A stretch of 64,000 nucleotides of DNA from Dendronalium phyllosphericum CENA369 (lineage in GTDB: Bacteria; Cyanobacteriota; Cyanobacteriia; Cyanobacteriales; Nostocaceae): positions 1-64,000 of the forward strand of contig NZ_JAECZA010000158.1 in NCBI RefSeq assembly GCF_016056275.1. The letters are read 5' to 3'. The position numbers and the translations under genes were made by a program. Below the pieces are notes generated by a model. It saw only the letters and a program-made list of their open reading frames with translations, did not search any database and had not been told where the DNA came from. Below, one piece after another: positions 16,359 through 26,518 of the stretch (position 1 is the first letter of the stretch; each line of letters starts with the position of its first letter).

Positions 16359-19300
16359 TTAACTCCCAGCGCTTTTGAGAAACTCACGAATTTTTTTTAC
16401 TTGAAATCCCTTCGCTAATTGATACAGTTCTTGAGAGAAGGGAATATATTGAGAATTTAAATTTTCCAAGCGATTGGCTTCTTCAATGATTCCTTTGATG
16501 TCTCCTTTACTAGCTAAAGCTAACAAACTAGATATTTCTACATTGCTCGGAAATATCAAACTTTGTTCGATAATATTTTGACAATTTGCAATTTTTTGTG
16601 ATTCTTCATCATAAATCCATTCGCATTTTAAATATACTTGCAGTTTAGTTAATAATTCCGATATTCGCACTGGCTTAGGAAGAAAATCATTACAACCAAC
16701 TTCCTGACTTTTTTGGCGATCGAAATCAAAAACACTAGCAGAAGTTCCTATGACTATAATGTCTTTAATTTCTGGCGATCGCCTTAATCTTTGAGTTGCT
16801 TCTAAACCGCTGATTGTTGGCATCATCAAATCCATTAATATACAATCTGGCTGCCATTGTACCGCTTTCTTCAAACAATCTTGACCATCAACTGCTTCTA
16901 ATACTTCAAATCCAAATGGCGCTAGCATATTTACTAAAATTAACCGATTTTCTAATTTATCGTCGGCAACAATAATTCTGAGTTTACGACCTTGATAACC
17001 GATAATGTTTGACGTTACTGCTTTCACCGCCTCTAAAGATTGTTCAACTTCAGGCAACTCTAAATCAAAAAAGAAAATACTTCCTTTACCTAATGTACTT
17101 TCAACTTGAATTTCTCCTCCCATCATCTGCACCAATTTACGGCTAATAGATAGCCCTAATCCTGTACCTTCTACTTTGCGATTCTTTTCACCTACTTGAT
17201 GGAAAGGCAAAAATATTTGTTGTAATTGTTCTGGAGCCATACCGACTCCTGTATCTTCCACCTGAAACCGAATTTGATGATTGTGATAGCCAACTGTTAA
17301 AGTAACTTCACCCTTTTCAGTAAACTTGACTGCATTACCCAATAAATTAATTAAAACTTGCCGCAGTCGTTTTTCGTCTGCTCTCACTCCTTGAGGTAAG
17401 TTAGTTGTTGATTGATAAATTAAAGAAATACCTTTTTGTTGAGCGCGAATCTGACAAATTTCGACAATCCCTTCTAAAAATTTGGTAAAATGAAACTCTG
17501 TAAGATGTAGTTCCAATTTTCGCGCTTCTATTTTAGAAAGGTCTAAAACTTCATTAATTAAGTTTAAAAGGTGATCGCCGCACTGATAAATAGTATTTAT
17601 ACCATTTTTCTGGGAACTAGTTAAATCTTTATCTCGTTGTAAGATTTGGGCATAACCTAAAATCCCATTTAAGGGAGTGCGGAGTTCGTGACTCATATTT
17701 GCTAAAAATTCACTTTTCGCCCGATTAGCAGATTGGGCTGTTGCTTCTGCTTTTTGCAAATGCACATTTTTTTCTTGTAACTCTTGAGTTCTTTCTTGCA
17801 CTTTAGCTTCTAAAGTGGCATTAGCTGCGGCTAAATCGCTATAGAGACGAGCATTTTCAATAGAAATTGCTGCTTGCGAAGATAAAAGTTTTAAAACTTC
17901 TAATCTATCAGATGTAAATGCTTCGGTAGTCAGGTTATTTTCTAAGTAGAGAATGCCACTCAGTTTTCCTTGGTGGACAAGCGGCGTGCATAATAATGAT
18001 TTGGGTTTGCGCTCGACAATATAGGGATCTTTCGCAAAAATTCCTTCACAAATTGTCTGACTACATAAGACATTTTCCTGAGTTCTAGCTACATAATTAA
18101 TTACAGATATAGGCAATTCCTGGCTAGTCATTACTGGCTTTGATTGCATAACGATCGCATCATCAGATTCTACTGTTGCTTGGGCTTCTATTAGTAAAGT
18201 TCCATCTATTTTTAAAATTAGATATCCAGTTTGAGCGCCAGCATTCTCCAGTACAATTTGCATTAATTTAGCTAGCAACTTACTCAAAACAATTTCACCA
18301 GAAAGAGCTTGAGAAGCTTTCATCACTGTCATAAAATCGAGATTGTGAGTACCTTTGATGATTGTGGAATTTTCCTGAGTAAATTCTTGGTAATTCGTTT
18401 CTAGCTTTTGTGCGTTTGACGATATCGTAATTAATTTTCGATAGCGTATTTCTAAATCTTTGACTTTCGCAACAGCCCCCCAACCCATATAACTATAATA
18501 GGCATCTGTCATATAAATTTTAGCAATTTTCTCTCTGCTTAACGACAAATGATACTCAGCGGCTAATTCATTTGCTAAGGCTTCTTCTTGTATATATCCC
18601 TGCTTATTTGCTCCTATAATGGCTCGTTCATAATAATCAACTGCTTTCTCATACTGTTTTAAAATTCGTGCTTTCTCAGCTTCTACTAACTCATATTTAT
18701 GCTGAAAATTTACTGGAGCGTAATCTGCCCATCTTTCCATTTCTTGCTGATTAGCTGATACTTGACTAAGATACTCTTCTTGTTGCTTTGGCTCAACTTG
18801 GTTATACAAAGCCAATAAATTTAGAGAATAGTAAAAATTAGTTTGGGCAATGTGTATCATGCCCGCTAAACTGTGAGTATATTGAAATGCTAATTTAGCA
18901 TATTCAAGTGACATTTTAAAATTTTTAAATAAATAATATAGCTGACTCTTTAGAATATAATAAGAAAATAAAGCCATATGATTTTTAGTATTAATCAATA
19001 TATTTAAGTCTGTTTGTTCGTTAAAAAATACTCCTATCAATAATTCTGGTTTTGCCAAATGACCTCTTAAATTATCAACTCCTTGTATCCAAATTCTGGT
19101 ATAATCTATATCAAATTTTTGGTTATATTTCCGAATCATGGCTAAATACTTATTTTGCTCTTGAGCAACTTTTTTTAAAGGTTCACCCATAAAAAAGATA
19201 GAGTTACAATAAAATGTAGCGCCACGACAAGCTAACTCTATATCTCCAGTTTCTAGAGCACTTTGAATACCCTCCTGAAAAGGCTCTATTGTATTTCTTG

Positions 19301-22300
19301 AATGTTCGTTCCACTGTCTAACAAAAAAATTATAGACTGCATATATTTTCGCTTTGAATTCTTTAGCATTAATTTTATCCAATAGCTTTAAGCTTAATTT
19401 ACCAAGTCGATATGCAGATTCAAGGTTAGAAGATACTCCACAAAGGATTAGCCCATATAGGGCATACCCATAAGCAGATGCAGGTGAATTACCGTATTTG
19501 ACACATAAATCAACAATTTTGATGATGAACAAAGGACATAAATGGGGAGCAGCAACAAAAACAGAAGGTATTACCGTTACTAATATCCGTAACGCAGCAA
19601 TTTTATAGCTATCGCTCATCTGCGGTAAATTTACTAACTCTTCAATACTCTTTCCAGATAAAATAGTTTCTGGATCGAGTAACTGTACCAAAATACTGGG
19701 ATCTTCCGGCATTTGAGGTAGGGGTTCTTCCAAAATATTTAAAATATCCAAAGCAGTATCTATTGCTGCTTGCATTTGATTTTGAGCAATATAAAACTGA
19801 ATTTGTGTCTCATACACTGGGACTTTTTCAAGTAAATTTTTAGCATTTTTTATCACAACACTACTAAGGTGTGAAGCCCTTTCAAAGTTAGTGTTGAGAT
19901 ATTCAATCGCTACTGTTTCTACATATAGTGCTAGTGTTAATTGATATTGACTTTCCCAGCTATCTGCTGTTAAGAGGTCTATACCAAAATTTAAATATTT
20001 GACAGATGAATCATAGGCTGTTGCTACTTTTGCTTTTTGACCTGCTATCAAATTTAATGTTGCTAGCTCACATTTTTCGGACTCAGCAGTAAGTAATTCC
20101 GCACCATAGTTGAGTTGATTAACTAGTGCGAAAATCTTGTCTTTGCGTTCCTCTGATGTGGTATTTTGTAGCAATAATTGACCAATTTTCAGGTGTGTTG
20201 CTTTCTTCTGTTCGTTAGGAATTAGAGAATACGCAGCTTGTTGCACGCGATCGTGCAAGAATTTATATGTGATTGTTTGAGATATATTAATTAATCTTCC
20301 TATTGTATCTACCCCGTTTTCTATTTCCTCTTGAGCAAACACTAGGGGGATTTTGTAGGAATTGTTTAAGGGCAAAATTAAACCTGCTTGCAGAGCTTTC
20401 CATAAATCTGCTGCTGTTTCCGACTGAGTTGTTTGATTAACAGTTGCTAAAACTTCTAAAGTAAACTTATCTCCGATACAAGCCGCTATTTTTAAAACAT
20501 TAATTGTCTCTGGTGAAAGCTTTTGAATTTGGCTGACCATTAACTCGACAACATTATCTGTGTTATTAATATCTTTTAGCTGCTCAATATCCCATTGCCA
20601 TATACCTTCCAAAAAATTAAAAACTAAAAAATTCTCTTGATAGAGATATTTGAGTAATTGGGTTAAGAAAAAGGGATTACCTTGGGTTTTGTGAAATACT
20701 ATTTTGGCTAGCGATTTAACTGTTAAGCTCCTGCTACGTAAAGTATCAGCAACTAACTGATTAACACAGTCAATATTCAAACTTCTGAGAACAATATTAT
20801 TAATAGTATTCCTAACTATCTGAATTTGCTCTAAGGTATAAACTAAAGGATGAGTCGCACTGACCTCGTTATCGCGATAAGCTCCAATTAATAATAAATA
20901 TTCGCTGTCCGAATCGGTCATAATTAGCTCGATTAACTTTAAAGAGGCTGAATCTGCCCACTGTAAATCGTCTAAAAATAAAACTAAGGGATGTTCTCGT
21001 TTAGTAAAGACATGAATAAACTGTTGAAATACCCGATTAAAACGATTTTGTGATTCTATTGCTCCTAATTGTAGTATCGCAGGCTGAGAACCAATAATCC
21101 GTTCTACTTCTGGTATCACATCTATGATGATTTGTCCGTTGTGACCAAGTGCTGTTAATAGTTTAGATTTCCAATTTTCTAATGATTCTAGACTTTCTGT
21201 TAACAGTTGTCGCATTAATTCTTGAAAAGCTTGAATTAATGAAGCATAAGGAATATTCCGTTTAAACTGGTCAAACTTACCAGAAATAAAATATCCTCTC
21301 TGGCGGACAATTGGCTTATGAATTTCATTTACCAAAGAAGATTTGCCAATTCCAGAGTATCCAGATACCAGCATCATTTCTATTTTGCCGTTACTAATAC
21401 GTTCAAAAGCATCTAATAAGATATTTACTTCTGCTTCTCTACCATAAAGTTTTTGCGGGATAATAAATTGACTGGATAAATCTAGTTGACCAATAGTGAA
21501 TTCAGTAATTTGACCGTTATTTTCTAACTGCTGGAGACACAATTTTAAATCTGCTTTTAATCCCAAGGCGTTTTGATATCTATCTTCAGCCGTCTTTGCT
21601 AATAGTTTCATCACAATTTCAGAAACTGCCAGGGGGATTTCTGAATTTATTTCATGAGGTGAAGCTGGAGTTTTTGCAATGTGTGAGTGAATAATTTCTA
21701 ACGAGTCTTTACTATCAAACGGTAGCAAACCAGTAAGCATTTGATAAAAGGTGACTCCCAAGGAATAAAAATCGGTGCGATAATCAACTGACCGATTCAT
21801 TCTCCCGGTTTGTTCGGGGGACATATAGGCTAGAGTGCCTTCTATTAAGTTAGGGTTACTCACAGTTTGATTTTCTCTAGATAACTGTGAGGCGATACTA
21901 AAATCAATAAGTTTAATAGTTAAATTGGTTGCATTAATAACAATATTTTGGGGCTTAATATCTTTATGAATAATTTGAAGCTCGTGAATACTTGCCAAAG
22001 CTGCTGCTAGTTGAATAGCAATTATTAAAAACTCTTTCAATGATAATTTATGTAAATCTATGAAATTTTTTAGCGATATAGCTCCAAAATCTTCTAAAAC
22101 CAATGCTAATCCGTTTTGATGCTTTTCTAAAGCTAAGGTATTGATGACTCCGGCAATATCTATCAAGCTGCTGAGGATTTTATATTCGTGTTTGAGTGTA
22201 GTTAACTCTTCTAAGGTAGGATATTCAGCTTTGAGAACTTTAATGATGACTGAAGTTTCATCTATCTGTTTAATAGCACGGTAAATAATACTGGAAGTAC

Positions 22301-22346
22301 CTTCGCACAAGGTTTCAGTAGGAATATAGCCAGGAAGCGTTAGCAT
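16359..22346 (-). CDS. giant Ser/Thr kinase-AAA ATPase-GAF-histidine kinase-receiver fusion
   Basis: The 1995-aa cytoplasmic protein combines, in order: a Ser/Thr kinase domain (1-270; Lys36, HKDIKPQN at 127-134, DFS replacing DFG at 148-150); an AAA_16 ATPase (from about 300; P-loop GYSGIGKSS about 329; Walker B-like VLFLDDLQWADS); a long helical repeat region (about 600-1300); a GAF domain (about 1345-1490); a coiled coil; a HisKA domain with FLANMSHELRTPLN (about 1548); a HATPase domain with [17 protein letters not shown]; and a receiver domain (about 1785-1905, LMDLMMPTISG with Asp about 1838). This architecture is known in heterocystous cyanobacteria. It heads a two-gene operon with the hybrid kinase downstream. 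The signal is unknown. Confidence 0.92.
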   Translation of the reverse strand: MLTLPGYIPTETLCEGTSSIIYRAIKQIDETSVIIKVLKAEYPTLEELTTLKHEYKILSSLIDIAGVINTLALEKHQNGLALVLEDFGAISLKNFIDLHKLSLKEFLIIAIQLAAALASIHELQIIHKDIKPQNIVINATNLTIKLIDFSIASQLSRENQTVSNPNLIEGTLAYMSPEQTGRMNRSVDYRTDFYSLGVTFYQMLTGLLPFDSKDSLEIIHSHIAKTPASPHEINSEIPLAVSEIVMKLLAKTAEDRYQNALGLKADLKLCLQQLENNGQITEFTIGQLDLSSQFIIPQKLYGREAEVNILLDAFERISNGKIEMMLVSGYSGIGKSSLVNEIHKPIVRQRGYFISGKFDQFKRNIPYASLIQAFQELMRQLLTESLESLENWKSKLLTALGHNGQIIIDVIPEVERIIGSQPAILQLGAIESQNRFNRVFQQFIHVFTKREHPLVLFLDDLQWADSASLKLIELIMTDSDSEYLLLIGAYRDNEVSATHPLVYTLEQIQIVRNTINNIVLRSLNIDCVNQLVADTLRSRSLTVKSLAKIVFHKTQGNPFFLTQLLKYLYQENFLVFNFLEGIWQWDIEQLKDINNTDNVVELMVSQIQKLSPETINVLKIAACIGDKFTLEVLATVNQTTQSETAADLWKALQAGLILPLNNSYKIPLVFAQEEIENGVDTIGRLINISQTITYKFLHDRVQQAAYSLIPNEQKKATHLKIGQLLLQNTTSEERKDKIFALVNQLNYGAELLTAESEKCELATLNLIAGQKAKVATAYDSSVKYLNFGIDLLTADSWESQYQLTLALYVETVAIEYLNTNFERASHLSSVVIKNAKNLLEKVPVYETQIQFYIAQNQMQAAIDTALDILNILEEPLPQMPEDPSILVQLLDPETILSGKSIEELVNLPQMSDSYKIAALRILVTVIPSVFVAAPHLCPLFIIKIVDLCVKYGNSPASAYGYALYGLILCGVSSNLESAYRLGKLSLKLLDKINAKEFKAKIYAVYNFFVRQWNEHSRNTIEPFQEGIQSALETGDIELACRGATFYCNSIFFMGEPLKKVAQEQNKYLAMIRKYNQKFDIDYTRIWIQGVDNLRGHLAKPELLIGVFFNEQTDLNILINTKNHMALFSYYILKSQLYYLFKNFKMSLEYAKLAFQYTHSLAGMIHIAQTNFYYSLNLLALYNQVEPKQQEEYLSQVSANQQEMERWADYAPVNFQHKYELVEAEKARILKQYEKAVDYYERAIIGANKQGYIQEEALANELAAEYHLSLSREKIAKIYMTDAYYSYMGWGAVAKVKDLEIRYRKLITISSNAQKLETNYQEFTQENSTIIKGTHNLDFMTVMKASQALSGEIVLSKLLAKLMQIVLENAGAQTGYLILKIDGTLLIEAQATVESDDAIVMQSKPVMTSQELPISVINYVARTQENVLCSQTICEGIFAKDPYIVERKPKSLLCTPLVHQGKLSGILYLENNLTTEAFTSDRLEVLKLLSSQAAISIENARLYSDLAAANATLEAKVQERTQELQEKNVHLQKAEATAQSANRAKSEFLANMSHELRTPLNGILGYAQILQRDKDLTSSQKNGINTIYQCGDHLLNLINEVLDLSKIEARKLELHLTEFHFTKFLEGIVEICQIRAQQKGISLIYQSTTNLPQGVRADEKRLRQVLINLLGNAVKFTEKGEVTLTVGYHNHQIRFQVEDTGVGMAPEQLQQIFLPFHQVGEKNRKVEGTGLGLSISRKLVQMMGGEIQVESTLGKGSIFFFDLELPEVEQSLEAVKAVTSNIIGYQGRKLRIIVADDKLENRLILVNMLAPFGFEVLEAVDGQDCLKKAVQWQPDCILMDLMMPTISGLEATQRLRRSPEIKDIIVIGTSASVFDFDRQKSQEVGCNDFLPKPVRISELLTKLQVYLKCEWIYDEESQKIANCQNIIEQSLIFPSNVEISSLLALASKGDIKGIIEEANRLENLNSQYIPFSQELYQLAKGFQVKKIREFLKSAGS

Positions 22347-22631
22347 TATTTCAGTTGTATAGAAAATTAATGAAAGTAAAATAGGTAGAAGTGATGGAAC
22401 TACTTAAATTTTAAGATTATCTTGATTTACAGGTTAATGGTTCCCAAATAAATTGATAAAGTTTTACAAGCTAAATAAAACTCAATCATTGATATAGAGG
22501 TAGGAGAAAAAAGTTTTTCAGCTAGTTCATCTTACATAATTATATTTATTTGCGCTTTTATACTTAAATAATTCTGCCAAAGGGATACTAGCTCGACTCT
22601 ATTTTTGAAATTTATGTCTCAGTTATAGCAA

Positions 22632-22663
22632 AGTGCTGAGTGCTGAGTGCTGAGTGCTGAGTG
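22632..22663 (+). repeat. heptanucleotide STRR (gtgctga)x4
   Basis: Four tandem copies of gtgctga plus a partial unit. The same heptamer recurs at 34718-34775 and just after 49558. Confidence 0.85.
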
Positions 22664-23069
22664 AAAACCCAGTTGCTTGGTGGCTTTGAGCTATTAATAT
22701 TGTCCTAACCTATATGACTACGGCTATAAAAGAATTATTGCAATTTATTGAAAAATTTGAAATTGAAAATTGCGGCGATCTGTGTATAAAATTTTTAATC
22801 AGCTGGGCTACTATACCAAGTCTGATTCAGCCATACTAAATGTCTGGACTACCTTGGTTAAGTACTCTAGATTATTTTGTCCAAATTTGAAGTTTAGTCG
22901 AATAATCAGTAACACAGGAGCTTATTTAGTTGTGATGAAGTTATTTTCAAGAGTTAGCGATCGCTCTTAACGCTCAAATTTCCAACTGCTAAGATGGTCA
23001 CATATACCGAAAGATTTATATCGAACCTAAATTATCGGATTCTACATCCACAACTCATTAACGAACTCC

Positions 23070-23097
23070 TACCCCCACAAAAAATGGGGGTATTTTG
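23070..23097 (+). terminator. hairpin with T-rich tail
   Basis: TACCCCCA pairs with TGGGGGTA around an A-rich loop, followed by TTTTGTTT. It resembles an intrinsic terminator, but no clear gene precedes it on the plus strand. Confidence 0.45.
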
Positions 23098-23235
23098 TTT
23101 GCTTACATTGTCCCCAGCCGAGCCAAAACAAATCCAAGCAACTACCGCAACTTCCTCACCGCGTCTTTCTAAGGCAAAAGATTGTGCAACTTAAAGGCAG
23201 ATTAGCCGATCGGGAGATCGGTAGAATCCAAAAAA

Positions 23236-23478
23236 CTAAGCTTCATCGCCAGTCTCATTGACTGGCTGTTGCAACGGTTTAACTACAACGCGACCGTTTT
23301 CAACTACAGTACAATTTTTAACCGCGCTCTTGCTGTGGTGAACTGGCTCGCCCTGACACTTGTTTTGGTGGGAGATGTTTTGCTCCTGCTGTTGGTTCAG
23401 GACAACAACACTACAAGCGCATGAAGGTAACGACATATTGGATACTTTGCTCTCTATATCTATTATCGCATTGCTCAT
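23236..23478 (-). CDS. small hypothetical protein
   Basis: An 80-codon frame encodes SLPSCACSVVVLNQQQEQ, then a Cys/His-containing middle (NKCQGEPVHHSKS) and a hydrophilic tail (NGRVVVKPLQQPVNE). Four cysteines and three histidines could bind a metal, but no known motif (e.g. SmtA) is present. There is no clear ribosome-binding site before the first ATG; Met15 is an alternative start. Family not recognised. Confidence 0.4.
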   Translation of the reverse strand: MSNAIIDIESKVSNMSLPSCACSVVVLNQQQEQNISHQNKCQGEPVHHSKSAVKNCTVVENGRVVVKPLQQPVNETGDEA

Positions 23479-23775
23479 TTAATTTGCATGAAAAATGTGC
23501 TGCCTATACTTTAATTCCAGACAGGAAGCTTGTTAATAATGTTCATAGGGATGTCAAGTAGAGTTAATGTAGTATAAGATACACAAAATATCTGATTGAG
23601 ATTTCAGCGCAAGTTATTGCGTATATCAAAGATTGTGAATGTAAGTACTTGCTTTAATGTACTCATAACTTTTTTGATATATGTAAATCTAGTAAATAGG
23701 AAAACGGCACAGATCCCGCCCCGTTTTCCTCCCCAGCCAAACTTATTTGGAGGGCGTAGATTGCGGGTTTTGCTG

Positions 23776-25455
23776 ATGAAAAAATTTTTGAAATATCTAA
23801 GTTTAGGTCTGCTATCTACGTTTTTGACAGCTACTCCTGGGCTGGGTGCTGAACGCATCAGCTTTTTTTACCCTCCCTTTGGCGAATTTTCGTTGTCTGT
23901 GAATTCGCTAGAAAAGTTTGCTAAAGAAGGCAAAATCAACGATGATTTGAGATTTTATGCCAGCCGCGCGACTCCCGAACAACTCGCTCAACTGCGGGAA
24001 CTACTCCAGCAGCGTTTCAAGATCACGCCAACTTTAGTATCTCAAGTTACCTACTCGCCTATAGGTGAAAGGTTAATGGAGCGTCTGGGAAATTTGGTGC
24101 TGACAGAATCTCGCAAAAATGGTTTCTATGCTTTGCGCGGTGCTTTGATTGTGGCTGCTGCTGATAAAGAAGGTTTGACAATTGTGAACTTGTTACGCAG
24201 GTATCCTAGCGAAACTGTGCGGTTGAATTTCACAGAAGGGCTAAAGATAGTTGGTGACTTGTCAGATTTGCTCAAAACAAGGGATAAAGTGATTGCTTTT
24301 GTGCAAAAAGAAGCCAGCGCTCAAGCTGCCAATTCTAATGCTAACTTCTCTCTACAACCAGATTTGCGATCGCCTGGAAAATTTCAATGGCAGAAACAAT
24401 CCTTGCAACTGAATGACGTTTCTCGCAATCGCCGTCTACCAGTCGATCTCTATTTACCTAAAGCCGCACCAGAGGGAGGATCTGCCTTTCCCTTAGTTGT
24501 GATTTCTCATGGTATCGCCTCAGACCGCTATGCCTTTGCCTACTTGGCCGAACATCTAGCATCTTATGGGTTTGCGGTTGCTGTACTGGAACACCCTGGT
24601 AGTAACGCCGAACGCATTCAGCAATATTTTGCAGGTTTAGCCGCCCCACCAGATGCCAAAGAATTTATCAATCGACCTTTGGATATTAAATATCTCCTCG
24701 ATGAACTCCAGCGCCGGGAAAAGTTCGATCCCGCCCTGCGAGGGAAACTAAATTTTCAGCAAGTCGGGGCGATCGGTCAGTCATATGGAGGTTATACTGT
24801 TTTGGCTCTAGCTGGAGCGCAAATTAACTTTAACAAACTCCGACGAGACTGCACTCCGAATAATTCATCGTTGAATTTGTCGTTGATTTTGCAATGTCAA
24901 GCAGCTGACTTAACTCAAAAAAATTACTCACTCAACGACAATCGCATTAAAGCCATCATTGCGATTAATCCTATTGATAGTTCGGTTTTGGGTCAAACCG
25001 GGATCGGTCAAATTCCAGTTCCGGCGATGCTGGTGGCTGGTAGCCAAGATATATTTGCTCCACCAGTATCCGAGCAGATTCGCCCTTTCACATGGCTTGC
25101 TAATCCTAATAAGTACCTAGCTATCATTGAAAACGCTACTCACTTTACTGCCATTGCAGAATCTCCCGCTAATAAAGGTGTATTACCTGTGCCAGCTGGC
25201 TTGCTCGGCCCTGACCCTACACCTGTATATTCTTATCTCAAAGCCCTAAGTGTAGCTTTCTTAGAAACTCATCTGCTCAACCGCCCGGAATACCGCTCTT
25301 ATTTACAGCCATCTTATGCTCAATTTATTAGTCAAGCTCCTCTCAATCTCAGTTTGTTAAAGTCGCTAACCGCAGATCAATTGGCTCAAGCAATAAATCA
25401 ACCTCTTCCTAAGTCAACCAAATCATCACCTCAATTGCTCCCTACCCCGCGTTAG
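23776..25455 (+). CDS. exported alpha/beta hydrolase with DUF1400 domain
   Basis: Starting at the ATG at 23776 gives a 559-aa protein with a good signal peptide (MKKFLKYLSLGLLSTFLTATPGLGA). The frame is open further upstream to 23596, but that extension would bury the signal peptide. Residues about 25-150 form the cyanobacterial DUF1400 helical domain (FFYPPFGEFSLSVNSLEKFAKEG). The hydrolase follows: LVVISHGIASDRYAFAYLAEHLASYGFAVAVLEHPGS, nucleophile GQSYGGY (about residue 335), an acid in the SQDIFAPP region, and histidine in ENATHFTA. It is likely a periplasmic esterase/lipase-type enzyme; substrate unknown. Confidence 0.88.
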   Translation: MKKFLKYLSLGLLSTFLTATPGLGAERISFFYPPFGEFSLSVNSLEKFAKEGKINDDLRFYASRATPEQLAQLRELLQQRFKITPTLVSQVTYSPIGERLMERLGNLVLTESRKNGFYALRGALIVAAADKEGLTIVNLLRRYPSETVRLNFTEGLKIVGDLSDLLKTRDKVIAFVQKEASAQAANSNANFSLQPDLRSPGKFQWQKQSLQLNDVSRNRRLPVDLYLPKAAPEGGSAFPLVVISHGIASDRYAFAYLAEHLASYGFAVAVLEHPGSNAERIQQYFAGLAAPPDAKEFINRPLDIKYLLDELQRREKFDPALRGKLNFQQVGAIGQSYGGYTVLALAGAQINFNKLRRDCTPNNSSLNLSLILQCQAADLTQKNYSLNDNRIKAIIAINPIDSSVLGQTGIGQIPVPAMLVAGSQDIFAPPVSEQIRPFTWLANPNKYLAIIENATHFTAIAESPANKGVLPVPAGLLGPDPTPVYSYLKALSVAFLETHLLNRPEYRSYLQPSYAQFISQAPLNLSLLKSLTADQLAQAINQPLPKSTKSSPQLLPTPR

Positions 25456-26518
25456 TTATAGCAAGTTGAAAAAGCTGGTAAAGTTGGGGAGGCATTACAA
25501 TCTTGGAGCCTCTCCTTGTTGTCGCAACTGCCATTGTTGATTGAGACGAACAAACTAAAAATGATCTGCTTGCTAATCCTAGTAAGCTTTGAGAAAAAAG
25601 TAGAGCGTTCATAGAAAACTCCATTTGAGAAATAAAATTTCACAACAAAATATGCTTGCATCAAATCGTTACAAGCAGACCGATCTAATAAATGTATTGC
25701 TGACGAATTATTCTTTAGGATAGTAACTTAGATATAGGTCAAAGCTGTGTCATAAGTATGTCAAGATGATTTGTAACTATTAGCAAGCTTGCGCTGTTGA
25801 GTCAATCTAGCACTGCTGATGTCCAGAAAAATCCTCAAATTGAAAAATAAAAATATTCAGCAAGATTGAGTAGTAAAAATTGCAGAGCTTGCTAAAATTT
25901 TTATCTATTTCTTAAAAATAAATAGATCGAGGATGGCATGGCTGGGAGTACTCATGAGATGAATTTGTTGAGAATGCTGACGACAATCGACTCTGCAATG
26001 TTTCCCAAACTATGTGTCTTTTTTACATCATAACTATGACTTAGATGTAACAATTATTAGGTTATTACAGATTTTTTTACTGATTGTCAAGAAATTTCGA
26101 TATTTATCTAGTGGTATTCATAAAAACTTATTAGCTAAATTATTTCTTATATATATACTTCTTCACAAGAAGTATTAAGAAATACTTATTAAAAAATATT
26201 GCAATAGCTTGATTTAATTGTTAACGTGTGTATGGCAGCGATACTGGTGAGTGCTCTAAACATAAGAGAGGTAATACCTATGAGCTATATCCATTCAGCC
26301 AATTGTGTGAAGCGTTGATTTTCAATCTGGGAAACGAGGTTAATCTGATTTGTATGAGCAAAATGCAGATTAGCCCAAGAATGTATCGTTGCCAAAGACT
26401 TACGTTTTAATTTCAATGACAATTGATTGTGTCTTACCCTGACCAGGATGCAAGTAGCTGTGGTTTGTCGGTAATAACTAAGAGTACGGTAAGACAGAGA
26501 TTTTGGAGGTAAAAACCG
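25456..26518. other. long AT-rich intergenic region
   Basis: More than 1 kb without a supportable gene. A TACGGTAA half-site lies at 26485-26492, just before the SDR ribosome-binding site. No tRNA, hairpin terminator or clear remnant was recognised; short frames lack starts or sensible composition. Confidence 0.5.

Larger units (their letters stand above)
22347..23235. other. intergenic region upstream of the giant kinase
   Basis: About 890 AT-rich bases hold the STRR at 22632-22663 and a GC stem followed by TTTTG at 23070-23096. The part near 22347-22600 presumably holds the promoter of the minus-strand kinase operon. Small frames here look like chance. Confidence 0.5.

Noticed and set aside
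22770-23194. Two 66-codon plus-strand frames
   Set aside because: One runs through a terminator-like hairpin; neither has a ribosome-binding site or protein-like composition.
25442-25664. Minus-strand frames after the DUF1400 hydrolase
   Set aside because: Low-quality composition, no start signal, overlap the hydrolase end.
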